Below, one piece after another: positions 7,737-16,101 of a stretch of DNA of 33,634 nt; position 1 is the first letter of the stretch, and each line of letters begins with the position of its first letter. The position numbers were made by a program, and so were the translations under genes. The DNA is from Pseudomonadota bacterium. Lineage in GTDB: Bacteria > Pseudomonadota > Alphaproteobacteria > Rhizobiales > Rhizobiaceae. The notes beneath the pieces are model-generated. The model saw only the letters and a program-made list of their open reading frames with translations. It did not search any database and was not told the DNA's origin. Where the stretch lies: the NCBI GenBank assembly GCA_023399465.1, contig JAEWPB010000179.1, positions 1 to 33,634 on the forward strand. The letters run 5' to 3'.

Positions 7737-9686
7737 TCAACCAGCCTTGTTCACGCGCATGTACCAATCGACCAGCCGCCGGACCTGCCGTTCCGTATAG
7801 CCGCGCTCCACCATCCGCTGCACGAATTCGGTGTGCTGCTTCTCGGTGGCGGTATCCTTCTTCGAACCGAAGCTGATGACCGGAAGCAGGTCCTCGACCT
7901 GCCCGAACATGCGGGTCTCGATGACCTTGCGCAGTTTTTCATAGCTCGACCAGGAGGGATTGCGGCCGTGGTTCTTGGCCCGCGCCCGGAGCGTGAACTT
8001 GACCACCTCGTTGCGGAAATCCTTCGGATTGGCGATGCCGGCGGGCTTTTCGACCTGCGACAGTTCGGCGTCGAGGATTTCGCGGTTGAGCAACTGGCCG
8101 GTGTCGGGATCCTTGTAGTCCTGGTCCTCGATCCATGCATCGGCATAGGCGATGTAGCGATCGAACAGGTTCTGGCCATATTCGCTGTAGGATTCGAGAT
8201 AGGCCTTCTGGATCTCGTGGCCGATGAATTCGGCATAGCGCGGTGCCAGTTCCGACTTGATGAAGTCGAGATAGTTCGATTCCAGTTCGTGCGGAAACTG
8301 CTGGCGGCGGATCGCCTGCTCGAGCACGTACATGAGATGGACGGGGTCGGCGGCAATCTGCTTGGTGTCGTAGTTGAAGGTTTCCGACAGCACCTTGAAG
8401 GCGAAACGGGTGCTGACACCGGTCATGCCCTCGTCGACGCCAGCGGCATCGCGGTATTCCTGCACCGACTTCGCCTTCGGATCGATGTCCTTCAGGTTCT
8501 CGCCGTCATAGACCCGCATCTTGGTGTAGAGCGGCGAGTTCTCGTGCTCGGCGAGGCGTGTCGAGACGGTGAAGCGGCTGAGGATCGGCAGCACTTCCGG
8601 GGCGCAGGGAGCGTCCGACAGTTCGCTTTCGCGCAGAAGCTTTTCGTAGATCTGCATTTCCTCGGTGACACGCAGGCAGTAGGGCACCTTGACCACCAGC
8701 ATGCGGTCGAGGAACGCCTCGTTGTTCTTGTTGTTCTTGAACTGCAGCCATTCAGATTCGTTCGAGTGCGCCAGCACGACTCCCTGATAGGGAAAGGCCC
8801 CGAAGTTCTCGGTGCCGTTGTAGTTGCCTTCCTGGGTCGCGGTCAGCAACGGATGCAGCACCTTGATCGGTGCCTTGAACATTTCAACGAATTCCAGCAG
8901 CCCCTGCGTCGTGCGGTTCAGGCCGCCGCTGTAGGAATAGGCGTCCGGATCGGACTGGTTGTAGGTCTCCAGCTGGCGGATGTCGACCTTGCCGACCAGC
9001 GAGGAGACATCCTGGTTATTCTCGTCGCCGGGCTCGGTCTTGGCGATGCCGATCTGGCGCAGCCGCGAGGGCACGAGCTTGACGACGCTGAACTGGGCGA
9101 TGTCGCCGCCGAGTTCATCGAGCCGCTTGGCGGCCCAGGGCGAGATCAGTCCGGTCAGTCGCCGGCGGGCGATGCCGTACTTGTCTTCGAGAAGATTGGC
9201 CATCCGTTCGGGATGGAAGAGCCCGAGCGGCGATTCGAAGATCGGGCTGATCTTGTTGCCGACCTTCAGGGTGTAGATCGGCTGTTCTTCCATCAGCTTC
9301 TTCAGCCGCTCGGCCAGCGAGGACTTGCCGCCGCCGACCGGGCCGAGCAGATAGAGGATCTGCTTGCGTTCCTCGAGCCCCTGGGCCGCGTGCCGGAAGT
9401 AGCTGACGATCCTCTCGATCGTGTCTTCCATGCCGTAGAAGTCGGCGAAGGCGGGATAGATCTTGATTGTCCGGTTGGAGAAAATTCGTCCGAGCCGCTC
9501 GTCGGCACTGGTGTCGACCAGGTTCGGTTCACCGATCGCCTCCATCATGCGTTCCGGGGCGGTGGCATACATGGAAGGGTTGTCGCGGCACGCCAGCAGA
9601 TACTGCTGCAGGCTCATCTCTTCCTGTTTTTCGCTGCGGTAGATTTCTGAGAACAGATTGAAAACGTCAGATTCACGCGATTGCAT
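7737..9686 (-). CDS. prkA: PrkA family AAA+ serine protein kinase (YeaG)
   Basis: A 649-residue protein of the expected family length. The AAA+ PrkA N-terminal domain carries a Walker A motif GPVGGGKS at residues 115-122, preceded by the family-typical FADFYGMEDTIERIVSYF. A conserved middle region (VEMFKAPIKVLHPLLTATQEGNY) contains the segment after the P-loop, and the PrkA C-terminal domain covers roughly the last 230 residues. PrkA/YeaG is a cytoplasmic Ser/Thr kinase, or possibly an AAA+ ATPase regulator, induced by nitrogen starvation and general stress in enterobacteria. It is the first gene of prkA-yeaH-spoVR. A strong GGGAGG sits 7 bases before ATG 9686. The promoter must lie in the 9687-10105 gap. 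Confidence 0.96.
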   Translation of the reverse strand: MQSRESDVFNLFSEIYRSEKQEEMSLQQYLLACRDNPSMYATAPERMMEAIGEPNLVDTSADERLGRIFSNRTIKIYPAFADFYGMEDTIERIVSYFRHAAQGLEERKQILYLLGPVGGGKSSLAERLKKLMEEQPIYTLKVGNKISPIFESPLGLFHPERMANLLEDKYGIARRRLTGLISPWAAKRLDELGGDIAQFSVVKLVPSRLRQIGIAKTEPGDENNQDVSSLVGKVDIRQLETYNQSDPDAYSYSGGLNRTTQGLLEFVEMFKAPIKVLHPLLTATQEGNYNGTENFGAFPYQGVVLAHSNESEWLQFKNNKNNEAFLDRMLVVKVPYCLRVTEEMQIYEKLLRESELSDAPCAPEVLPILSRFTVSTRLAEHENSPLYTKMRVYDGENLKDIDPKAKSVQEYRDAAGVDEGMTGVSTRFAFKVLSETFNYDTKQIAADPVHLMYVLEQAIRRQQFPHELESNYLDFIKSELAPRYAEFIGHEIQKAYLESYSEYGQNLFDRYIAYADAWIEDQDYKDPDTGQLLNREILDAELSQVEKPAGIANPKDFRNEVVKFTLRARAKNHGRNPSWSSYEKLRKVIETRMFGQVEDLLPVISFGSKKDTATEKQHTEFVQRMVERGYTERQVRRLVDWYMRVNKAG

Positions 9687-10105
9687 AGCGGCCTCCCGTG
9701 ATGCGTGGGCTGGACGGAAGTCGAATACTGATTTCGCAGGCAGGGAACCGGTCGCAAGCCGGTAACAATTTCAATGTCATGGCGCTTGTGAGGAACGCGG
9801 ATGACCACATGGACGTACTTACCGTCCAATCAACACTCTGGAACGTCCCAAGGTTCATCGTCGCACTTCCTTTCGTCGCCGACTCACCCCTCTCATATTA
9901 GTAATATAGGAAGTGTTGCAGCGAAGAGTACGCCTGTCCAGAAAGAAGAATAGCGCGGTCCCAACTTTGTGATCCGCACGTAAGAAATCGTGAAATTAAG
10001 ACCGTTTAGAGGCCCTGGAGGCCATTTCGGGCGCTCTTTTCGCGGTATTGTGAAGGCAGGGCGAGATTTCCGGGCTCTTGGCGCACCGGTTCGGGCAGTG
10101 CGGGG
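9687..10105. other. Intergenic region upstream of prkA
   Basis: This 419-base gap lies between prkA and the MarR gene, both on the minus strand. It must hold the prkA promoter and the MarR 3' end. Seen directly: a perfect 13-base palindrome ATATTAGTAATAT at 9895-9907 and an AT-rich patch near 9980-10010. No convincing sigma-70, RpoH or RpoE2 type -35/-10 pair could be picked by eye, and the short frames here do not look coding. Confidence 0.5.
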
Positions 10106-10567
10106 TTATTTGCCCGGGCGTTGCAACGACGGGGTGAAAACCCTTTCGACGGCATCAAGTCCGGCGGAGAGCGCCTCGATGTCGACCGCGCCAAGCAGTT
10201 GAGACAACTCGGCCTGATAGTCGTGCGCGAGACCGGTCAGTTCCTTATATGCCTGGTAGCCGGCGGGCGTCAGTTCGAGGTGCTCGCTGCGCCGGTCGTG
10301 CGGCGATTCCGTGCGTTTCAGCCAGCGGCGCTGCTCCAGCGCGAAGACGGCGCGGGAGACCTTGGTCTTGTGCATGCTCGAATGAACGCCGATCTCGGTC
10401 GCCGTCAGCCTGCCGCTGCTGCCGAGGGCCGCAAGCGTGCGCCACTCCGGTCGCGTCAGCCCGAATTCCTCCTTGTAGCGAGCGGCGAAGCGCAAGCCGA
10501 CCAGCTCGGCCGCACGATTGAGCCGGTAAGGCAGAAACGCATCCAGATCGAAGCTCTTTGCAGCCAC
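10106..10567 (-). CDS. MarR-family transcriptional regulator of the homogentisate genes
   Basis: A 153-residue winged-helix regulator with a GTG start (10565-10567) preceded by GGAAGG. The DNA-binding core spans about residues 40-100: LTRPEWRTLAALG, then LTATEIGVHSSMHKTKVSRAV (recognition helix), then the wing RTESPHDRRSEHLELTPAG, all typical of MarR. It is divergent from hmgA with an 81-base gap, so the likely job is repression of hmgA-fahA-maiA with release by an aromatic intermediate such as homogentisate, as for other MarR/HmgR-type regulators. The ligand is inferred from context only. Confidence 0.9.
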   Translation of the reverse strand: MAAKSFDLDAFLPYRLNRAAELVGLRFAARYKEEFGLTRPEWRTLAALGSSGRLTATEIGVHSSMHKTKVSRAVFALEQRRWLKRTESPHDRRSEHLELTPAGYQAYKELTGLAHDYQAELSQLLGAVDIEALSAGLDAVERVFTPSLQRPGK

Positions 10568-10578
10568 GCGCGCCTTCC

Positions 10579-10604
10579 TTGTTAGTTACAAAATCGATTG
10601 TTAC
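10579..10604. promoter_or_regulatory. Candidate MarR operator/promoter region for hmgA
   Basis: The short divergent gap contains two copies of TTGTTA (10579-10584 and 10598-10603) and two of GTTAC (10585-10589 and 10600-10604) around a central AATCGATT palindrome (10592-10599). The position between divergent marR and hmgA suits an operator. The repeat is imperfect, so the exact site is uncertain. Confidence 0.35.
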
Positions 10605-10648
10605 AGTTGAAACGAAAAATATCACTGTTCATCGAGGAGACGCAAGCC

Positions 10649-12010
10649 ATGCTCGATCAGGTACAGAAGAATGCTTCCGCACCGGCGGTCGCCGGGGGCG
10701 ACCTTGCCTACATGCCGGGCTTCGGCAATGATTTCGAAACGGAAACGCTGCCCGGCGCCCTGCCGCAGGGGCAGAACAGCCCGCAGAAGTGCAATTTCGG
10801 TCTCTATGCCGAGCAGCTTTCCGGATCGCCCTTCACCGCACCGCGTGGCACCAATGAGCGTTCCTGGCTCTATCGCATCCGTCCGAGCGTGCGCCACACC
10901 GGCCGCTTTTCCAGGATTGCCTATCCCCATTGGAAAACCGCCCCATGCCTCGACGAACATTCGCTGGCGCTCGGACAGTTGCGATGGAACCCCCTGCCGG
11001 AGCCTGAAGAGAGCCTGACCTTCCTGCAGGGCATCCGGACGATGACGACCGCCGGCGACGCGATGACCCAGACCGGCATGGCGGCGCATGCCTATGTCTT
11101 CAATGCCGACATGGTGGATGACTATTTCTTCAACGCCGACGGCGAATTGCTGATCGTGCCGGAGAGGGGCGCAATCCGGATCTTCACGGAGCTCGGCATG
11201 ATGGATGTGGAGCCGTCGGAGATCGCGCTCGTGCCCCGCGGCATGATGTTCAAGGTCATCCGCCTCGGTGACGAAAAGGCCGGGCGCGGCTATGTCTGCG
11301 AGAACTACGGCGCCAAGTTCACGCTCCCCCATCGCGGGCCGATCGGCGCCAACTGTCTTGCCAATCCCCGCGATTTCAAGACGCCGGTGGCTGCCTTCGA
11401 GGACAAGGAAACGCCCTGCCGGGTGCATGTCAAATGGTGCGGTGCCTTCCACCTCACCGAGATCGGTCATTCGCCACTCGACGTCGTCGCCTGGCATGGC
11501 AACTACGCGCCGTACAAATACGATCTCAACACCTTCGCCCCGGTCGGCGCCATCCTGTTCGATCACCCCGATCCGTCGATATTCACGGTCCTGACGGCGC
11601 CCTCGGGAGAAGAGGGGACGGCGAATGTCGATTTCGTCATCTTCCCGCCGCGCTGGCTGGTCGCCGAGCATACCTTCCGCCCGCCCTGGTATCACCGCAA
11701 CATCATGAGCGAATTCATGGGCCTGATCCGTGGCCAGTACGACGCCAAGGAGGAAGGCTTCGTGCCCGGCGGCATGAGCCTGCACAACATGATGCTGGCA
11801 CATGGGCCGGACCAGATGGGTTTTGAAAAGGCATCGGAAGGGGAACTGAAGCCGGTGAAGCTCGATAACACCATGGCCTTCATGTTCGAAACCCGCTTCC
11901 CGCAGCAACTGACCCGCTTTGCCGCGGAAACGGAGAGCCTGCAGGACAACTACACCGATTGCTGGGCCGGGCTCGAGCGGAAGTTCGACGGCACGCCGGG
12001 CATCAAGTGA
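10649..12010 (+). CDS. hmgA: Homogentisate 1,2-dioxygenase
   Basis: A 453-residue protein that opens the aromatic ring of homogentisate with O2 to give maleylacetoacetate, the central step of tyrosine and phenylalanine breakdown. The N-terminus YMPGFGNDFETETLPGALP and NSPQKCNFGLYAEQLSG are diagnostic. The iron ligands expected from the human enzyme are in place: His349 in PPWYHRN, Glu355 in MSEFMG and His385 in LAHGPD. ATG 10649 follows GAGGAGA by 8 bases; an upstream TTG at 10598 would add 17 residues unlike the family. The gene is first of hmgA-fahA-maiA and divergent from the MarR regulator. Confidence 0.97.
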   Translation: MLDQVQKNASAPAVAGGDLAYMPGFGNDFETETLPGALPQGQNSPQKCNFGLYAEQLSGSPFTAPRGTNERSWLYRIRPSVRHTGRFSRIAYPHWKTAPCLDEHSLALGQLRWNPLPEPEESLTFLQGIRTMTTAGDAMTQTGMAAHAYVFNADMVDDYFFNADGELLIVPERGAIRIFTELGMMDVEPSEIALVPRGMMFKVIRLGDEKAGRGYVCENYGAKFTLPHRGPIGANCLANPRDFKTPVAAFEDKETPCRVHVKWCGAFHLTEIGHSPLDVVAWHGNYAPYKYDLNTFAPVGAILFDHPDPSIFTVLTAPSGEEGTANVDFVIFPPRWLVAEHTFRPPWYHRNIMSEFMGLIRGQYDAKEEGFVPGGMSLHNMMLAHGPDQMGFEKASEGELKPVKLDNTMAFMFETRFPQQLTRFAAETESLQDNYTDCWAGLERKFDGTPGIK

Positions 12011-12164
12011 GCGCATGTGAAAAACGGCAGATGGCTGCTATTGTGATTCTGCCCGGTGCTGTCGAAGCGCTGGCGGCGATCGGGACGGGATCGCGAACAA
12101 GTCCGGTATCATCCGTCGCTTCGGGGAGGAGCGCCGCGATGCGGGAAAACAGGGGGAGGGATCA

Positions 12165-13178
12165 ATGAAGCTTGCGACACTCAAGGACAGAACCCGTGAC
12201 GGCAGGCTCGTCGTCGTATCGAAGGACCTGACCCGCTGTTCGGAGGTCGGCCATATCGCCCGCACACTGCAGGCAGCGCTCGACGACTGGGCGCATGTGG
12301 GGCCTCGGCTGGCCGCGGTCGCCGAAGGGCTGGAAACCGGTGCGCAGCCGGAAATCCGCTTCCACGAGCACCACGCCGCCTCACCCTTGCCGCGGGCCTA
12401 TCAATGGGCCGACGGCTCTGCCTATGTGAACCATGTCGAGCTGGTCAGAAAGGCGCGCAATGCCGAGATGCCCGATAGCTTCTGGACGGATCCGCTGATG
12501 TATCAGGGCGGCTCGGATTCGTTCCTCGGACCGCGCGATCCGATCCTCATGGCCGATGAGGCCTGGGGGATCGACATGGAAGGCGAGGTGGCGGTGATCG
12601 TCGATGACGTGCCGATGGGGGCGAGCCTCGACGAGGCGCGGGACGCCATCCGGCTGGTCATGCTGGTCAACGATGTTTCGCTGCGCGGCCTGATCCCTGG
12701 CGAACTCGCCAAGGGCTTTGGCTTCTACCAGTCGAAGCCGGCGTCGGCGTTTTCGCCGGTCGCGGTCTCGCCCGATGAACTGGGCGATGCCTGGGACGGC
12801 GGCAAGCTGCATTTGCCTTTGCTCGTCGGACTGAACGGCGCACTCTTCGGCCGCGCCAATGCCGGCGTCGACATGACCTTCGATTTCCCGCAACTGATCG
12901 TCCATGCGGCAAAGACGCGGTCTCTGGTCGCGGGGACCATCATCGGCTCCGGTACGGTATCGAACAAGCTGGACGGCGGCCCAGGCAAGCCGGTGGCGGA
13001 AGGCGGAGCGGGCTATTCCTGCATTGCCGAACTTCGCATGATCGAAACGATCACCGGAAAGCCCCACACCCCGTTCCTCAAGTTCGGCGATACGGTGCGC
13101 ATCGAGATGAAGGACAGGAGCGGCCACTCCATCTTCGGCGCCATCGAACAGACGGTCAGGAAATACGAGAAGGCGTAG
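12165..13178 (+). CDS. fahA: Fumarylacetoacetate hydrolase family protein (fumarylacetoacetase)
   Basis: A 337-residue enzyme expected to split fumarylacetoacetate into fumarate and acetoacetate, the last step of homogentisate degradation. The metal-binding core is visible as GIDMEGEVAVIVDD (two acidic ligands) and MLVNDVSLRGL (Asp ligand), followed by KGFGFYQSKPASAFSP and GTIIGSGTVSNK, matching the bacterial FAH fold. The start ATG 12165 lies behind a strong GGGGGAGGG. It follows hmgA after a 154-base gap in which no gene or clear terminator was found, and precedes maiA by 7 bases. The length is shorter than the about 420 residues of animal FAH but normal for the bacterial type. Confidence 0.93.
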   Translation: MKLATLKDRTRDGRLVVVSKDLTRCSEVGHIARTLQAALDDWAHVGPRLAAVAEGLETGAQPEIRFHEHHAASPLPRAYQWADGSAYVNHVELVRKARNAEMPDSFWTDPLMYQGGSDSFLGPRDPILMADEAWGIDMEGEVAVIVDDVPMGASLDEARDAIRLVMLVNDVSLRGLIPGELAKGFGFYQSKPASAFSPVAVSPDELGDAWDGGKLHLPLLVGLNGALFGRANAGVDMTFDFPQLIVHAAKTRSLVAGTIIGSGTVSNKLDGGPGKPVAEGGAGYSCIAELRMIETITGKPHTPFLKFGDTVRIEMKDRSGHSIFGAIEQTVRKYEKA

Positions 13179-13185
13179 GACGGAA

Positions 13186-13821
13186 ATGAGCGATACCATC
13201 CTCTATGACTACTGGCGGTCCTCGGCCAGCTATCGCGTGCGCATCGCGCTCGGCATGCTGGGAGAACCTTACAGGAAGGCGACGATCGATCTCCTCAGGC
13301 AGGATCACAAGTCCCCGGAGCATGTGGCCCGCAACCCTCAAGGGCTGGTGCCGGTACTGGAGATCGACGGCCAGCGGTTCACCCAGTCGCTGGCGATCAT
13401 CGAATATCTCGACGAGACCCGCGGCGGTGCCTTCCTGCCGGAACAGGCGGTCGACCGGGCGCGGGTGAGGGCGCTCTCTTATGCGATCGCGATGGAAATC
13501 CATCCGGTCTGCAATCTGGCCGTTGCCGGGGAAGTCATGCGGCTTGCCGGCGGCAGCGAGGACGTCCGGGCCGCGTGGATGAAGAAGTTCATTGGAGAGG
13601 GACTGGTCGCGTTCGAGGTCATGCTCGCCGATCCGCGCACCGGTCGCTTCTGCCACGGCGACAAGCCGACGATGGCCGACATCTGCCTCGTGCCGCAGCT
13701 CTACAACGCCAATCGCTGGGGCGTCGATCTCTCCGGCTTCCCGCGCATTCTCGAGATTGCCGAAGCCTGCGCCGGCCTGCCCGCCTTCACGGCCGCCTAT
13801 CCGCAGCAGGAAGCCACCTAA
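13186..13821 (+). CDS. maiA: Maleylacetoacetate isomerase (zeta-class glutathione transferase)
   Basis: A 211-residue glutathione-dependent enzyme that converts maleylacetoacetate to fumarylacetoacetate. The zeta-class active-site signature SSASYRVRIAL is at residues 12-22, followed by NPQGLVPVLEIDG and the glutathione-contact QSLAIIEYLDE. The C-terminal helical domain includes FCHGDKPTMADICLVPQLYNANRW, the usual zeta-GST region. Its start is 7 bases after the fahA stop, so it is co-transcribed. The three genes form a complete route from homogentisate to fumarate plus acetoacetate. A 7-bp hairpin overlaps the stop codon (13820-13839). Confidence 0.95.
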   Translation: MSDTILYDYWRSSASYRVRIALGMLGEPYRKATIDLLRQDHKSPEHVARNPQGLVPVLEIDGQRFTQSLAIIEYLDETRGGAFLPEQAVDRARVRALSYAIAMEIHPVCNLAVAGEVMRLAGGSEDVRAAWMKKFIGEGLVAFEVMLADPRTGRFCHGDKPTMADICLVPQLYNANRWGVDLSGFPRILEIAEACAGLPAFTAAYPQQEAT

Positions 13822-13839
13822 GGCACACGACCGTGCCTT
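13820..13839 (+). terminator. Possible weak 3' stem-loop of the hmg operon
   Basis: AAGGCAC (13820-13826) and GTGCCTT (13833-13839) form a 7-bp stem with a 6-base loop that overlaps the maiA stop codon. No U run follows, so this is a transcript-end or stabilising hairpin rather than a clear terminator. Confidence 0.35.
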
Positions 13840-13990
13840 GTCACGGGCCGCCGCCGTCCCCGAAGGCCGGTGTTTCTTGCCCCGTCGATCTCGTTTCGGG
13901 TCGATTGCGCCGGGCCGGCAATGAACCATTAACCAACATCGTTTCATATGGTCCCAACGCAATCGAGTCGGAATGGGGAACAGGGGCGGT

Positions 13991-14266
13991 ATGGAAGTGT
14001 CTTCGCAAATGGGTGTCAGCCAGGTCGTGGCTTTCCCCGTAACCAGCCGCCGCGCACATATCCGCCGTTGCGCGGAGATTCTCGATAGCAAGCATGGCGC
14101 CGAGGCCAATGCCTACTGGCGTCAGGAATGCCGTCAGCTCGCCAACGATCTGCTTTCGATCGGCTGCCCGGAAGATGACATGCGCCGCCAGGTCATGGAT
14201 TTCCAGAACGCGGTGCAGATGGAACTGATGCGTCGGCATCAGGAAACGGCCTGCTCGTCGGCCTGA
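13991..14266 (+). CDS. Small DUF6074-type protein, function unknown
   Basis: A 91-residue basic, helical protein. The core RRAHIRRCAEILDSKHGAEA, then YWRQECRQLANDLLSIGCPEDD and QVMDFQNAVQMELMR, resembles the short DUF6074 proteins common in Rhizobiaceae. There is no signal peptide or membrane segment. ATG 13991 has AGGGGCGGT just before it; ATG 13973 would add 6 residues. It is a single gene convergent with the ArnT-type gene. No function is known; family assignment is from memory of the pattern. Confidence 0.7.
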   Translation: MEVSSQMGVSQVVAFPVTSRRAHIRRCAEILDSKHGAEANAYWRQECRQLANDLLSIGCPEDDMRRQVMDFQNAVQMELMRRHQETACSSA

Positions 14267-14338
14267 TCTCCACGAACTCCTTCAAAGGGGCTCGACCAAA
14301 CCTGGGTCCGGCCGGTCATATAGGCCTACGCCGTACCC

Positions 14339-15784
14339 TCACTCCGCAGGAAGGCGCGCATTCGTTTCTTCTATAGCGACGGGTGCGGAGAAGACGCCCA
14401 TCCGGCTGCCGCGATAGCGACGGTCCAGCACTGCCTGATAGGCCGCGACGTCCTTCGGATCCTTGTAGACGATGATCGCGTAGCCTTCCGGGTTTTCCGC
14501 AAACCATGAAGGAAGATCCTCCCGCTTGATATCCGCGACGGGCTTTTCCAGGCGCGCCAGAAAACCGAACATCCCGTGAGAGTAGGGGACGAACGCCCAG
14601 TCGCGATCCTGTCGGGATTGCACGTATTCGGTGATTGGCGCGACGTCGTAGCGTTTCAGGAACGTAAACGCCGCAATGATCTGCCCGGCGATGACCAGGG
14701 CGATCATGATCGCCACCCCCTGTCCCATTTGCCGGGTGGAAACCTCCTTGAGACAAAGCGCGGTGAATATCATCACGCCGGGCAGGAGCGGCACGAGGTA
14801 GTGTGGTTGCTTGCCGCTGATCACGCAGAAGCACAGGAACGTCGGAACGATCCACGCCAGCAGAAAACGGCCACCTTCGGATTGCCGGATTTCCCGGCGC
14901 AGTATCGCAGCCCCCTTCCAGAAATTCGCCAGGAACAGCCACGGCGTCACCATGAGAGGCAGTAACGGCAGATAGAAGTAGAAGGGCCAGATGTGTGCTT
15001 CGAGGTTGCCGGTTACCCGGCCGGCGGTTTGCTCCCAGAGCAGCCAATAGGCAAAGTTCCCGTCGGCCCCGGTGAGAACCGGGATCAGCCAGGTCAGGAC
15101 GATGACGGCCGCCAGTCCGAGTGCGGCGAGAATGCCGAGATACCATCTTCCTGCTTGCCTGAAATCGCTGACCCACAGCGGTGCGCACAGAGCGGGAAAG
15201 GCCACGTAGAGAAGCGCGACCGGCCCCTTGGCGAGCACGCCGAGCCCCAGCGAGATGCCGATCAGCGCCACATGGCGCCAGGACCGTTCACGGGCAAAAC
15301 GGACAATGCCGATCAGCGCCAGCAGAACAAAGACGGTCAGAGTCAGATCGAAGAGAATGACAGTGCTGTAGGCGAGATACGGCACCGTCGCGACCATCAC
15401 CATAGCGGTGCGATCGGTGTCCTTCAACGCCTGCGGAAAGAGCATGCGCCCGAGGACGGCGGTAAGGCACACGCTCGCAAGCGCCGACAGTACGACCGGG
15501 ACCGTCGCCGCCCAGCGGCTGATCCCGAAAACCGCCCATGATACATTGATCATCCAGAACAAGAGCGGCGGCTTGTGGTGATAGGGCTGGAAATTCAGCG
15601 TCAGGGGCTCGAACCAGCCCTGCCGCAGGTACATTTCCCAGGCGACGGTCACATAGCGCGTCTCGTCGACGGGCAGCAGCGGCCGGCAGAGCACCGCTGT
15701 CAAAGCCAGCACGAGCATCGTCAGCGGAAGCCACAGGCGTCTTGCCTGCGAGGACGCGTATGCACGCAGCGCCAGGATGTCCAT
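14339..15784 (-). CDS. ArnT/GT83-type polyprenol-phosphate-sugar lipid glycosyltransferase, integral membrane
   Basis: A 481-residue inner-membrane protein with about 10-12 hydrophobic segments in the first 400 residues and a soluble periplasmic tail of about 100 residues. The first periplasmic loop carries the signature PVDETRYVTVAWEMYLRQGW, whose Asp-Glu pair is the catalytic region of ArnT/GT-C enzymes, then NFQPYHHKPPLLFWM. Such enzymes move a sugar from undecaprenyl phosphate to lipid A or another envelope acceptor: Ara4N in enterobacteria, galacturonic acid in rhizobia. The start at 15784 follows GGGA and lies 5 bases after the LAB_N stop; longer open sequence on this strand is antisense-like and not part of the protein. 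It is the third gene of a GT2-LAB_N-GT83 operon. The sugar is not determinable. Confidence 0.9.
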   Translation of the reverse strand: MDILALRAYASSQARRLWLPLTMLVLALTAVLCRPLLPVDETRYVTVAWEMYLRQGWFEPLTLNFQPYHHKPPLLFWMINVSWAVFGISRWAATVPVVLSALASVCLTAVLGRMLFPQALKDTDRTAMVMVATVPYLAYSTVILFDLTLTVFVLLALIGIVRFARERSWRHVALIGISLGLGVLAKGPVALLYVAFPALCAPLWVSDFRQAGRWYLGILAALGLAAVIVLTWLIPVLTGADGNFAYWLLWEQTAGRVTGNLEAHIWPFYFYLPLLPLMVTPWLFLANFWKGAAILRREIRQSEGGRFLLAWIVPTFLCFCVISGKQPHYLVPLLPGVMIFTALCLKEVSTRQMGQGVAIMIALVIAGQIIAAFTFLKRYDVAPITEYVQSRQDRDWAFVPYSHGMFGFLARLEKPVADIKREDLPSWFAENPEGYAIIVYKDPKDVAAYQAVLDRRYRGSRMGVFSAPVAIEETNARLPAE

Positions 15785-15789
15785 GGGGT

Positions 15790-16089
15790 CTATTTCCCTT
15801 CGGCCGCTTCGGGCGGCGTCCTGCGGTGAATGAGGTGCAGGTTGCGGGCGTAGATCAGCAGCCCCAGACCCTGGCCGAAAATGAAGACGGGATCCTGTCG
15901 ATAGATCGCGTAGACAAGCAGGGTCAGGCCGCCGCCGAAGCTGAAATACCAGAAGGCTCTGGGCACCACGCTCGCACCCGCTCGCTCCGAGGCCAGCCAC
16001 TGCACGAAAAAACGCATGAAGAACAGCGTTTGTCCGAGAAAGCCGATGATCGTCCAGAGAGTCTGCGTGGTCACAAAGGCAAGCGTCAT
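15790..16089 (-). CDS. Stand-alone lipid A biosynthesis N-terminal (LAB_N) domain membrane protein
   Basis: A 99-residue protein with three hydrophobic segments. It matches the LAB_N domain: TLWTIIGFLGQTLFFMRFFVQW, the charged ASERAGASVVPRAFWYFS, GGGLTLLVYAIYRQDPVFI and the closing LLIYARNLHLIHR. In some bacteria this domain precedes lipid-A-disaccharide synthase LpxB; here it stands alone between a GT2 and a GT83 enzyme. A likely role is a small membrane partner in handling or flipping of the lipid-linked sugar, which is inference. ATG 16089 is chosen because GAGGG lies 9 bases upstream; ATG 16098 sits too close to it. It begins 12 bases after the GT2 stop. Confidence 0.88.
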   Translation of the reverse strand: MTLAFVTTQTLWTIIGFLGQTLFFMRFFVQWLASERAGASVVPRAFWYFSFGGGLTLLVYAIYRQDPVFIFGQGLGLLIYARNLHLIHRRTPPEAAEGK

Positions 16090-16101
16090 CGTCGGCATCC
16101 C

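Noticed and set aside
7269..9650. A 793-codon plus-strand open frame opposite prkA and yeaH
   Set aside because: It is the antisense frame of two clearly conserved genes. Its translation shows low-complexity shadow composition and no family motif.
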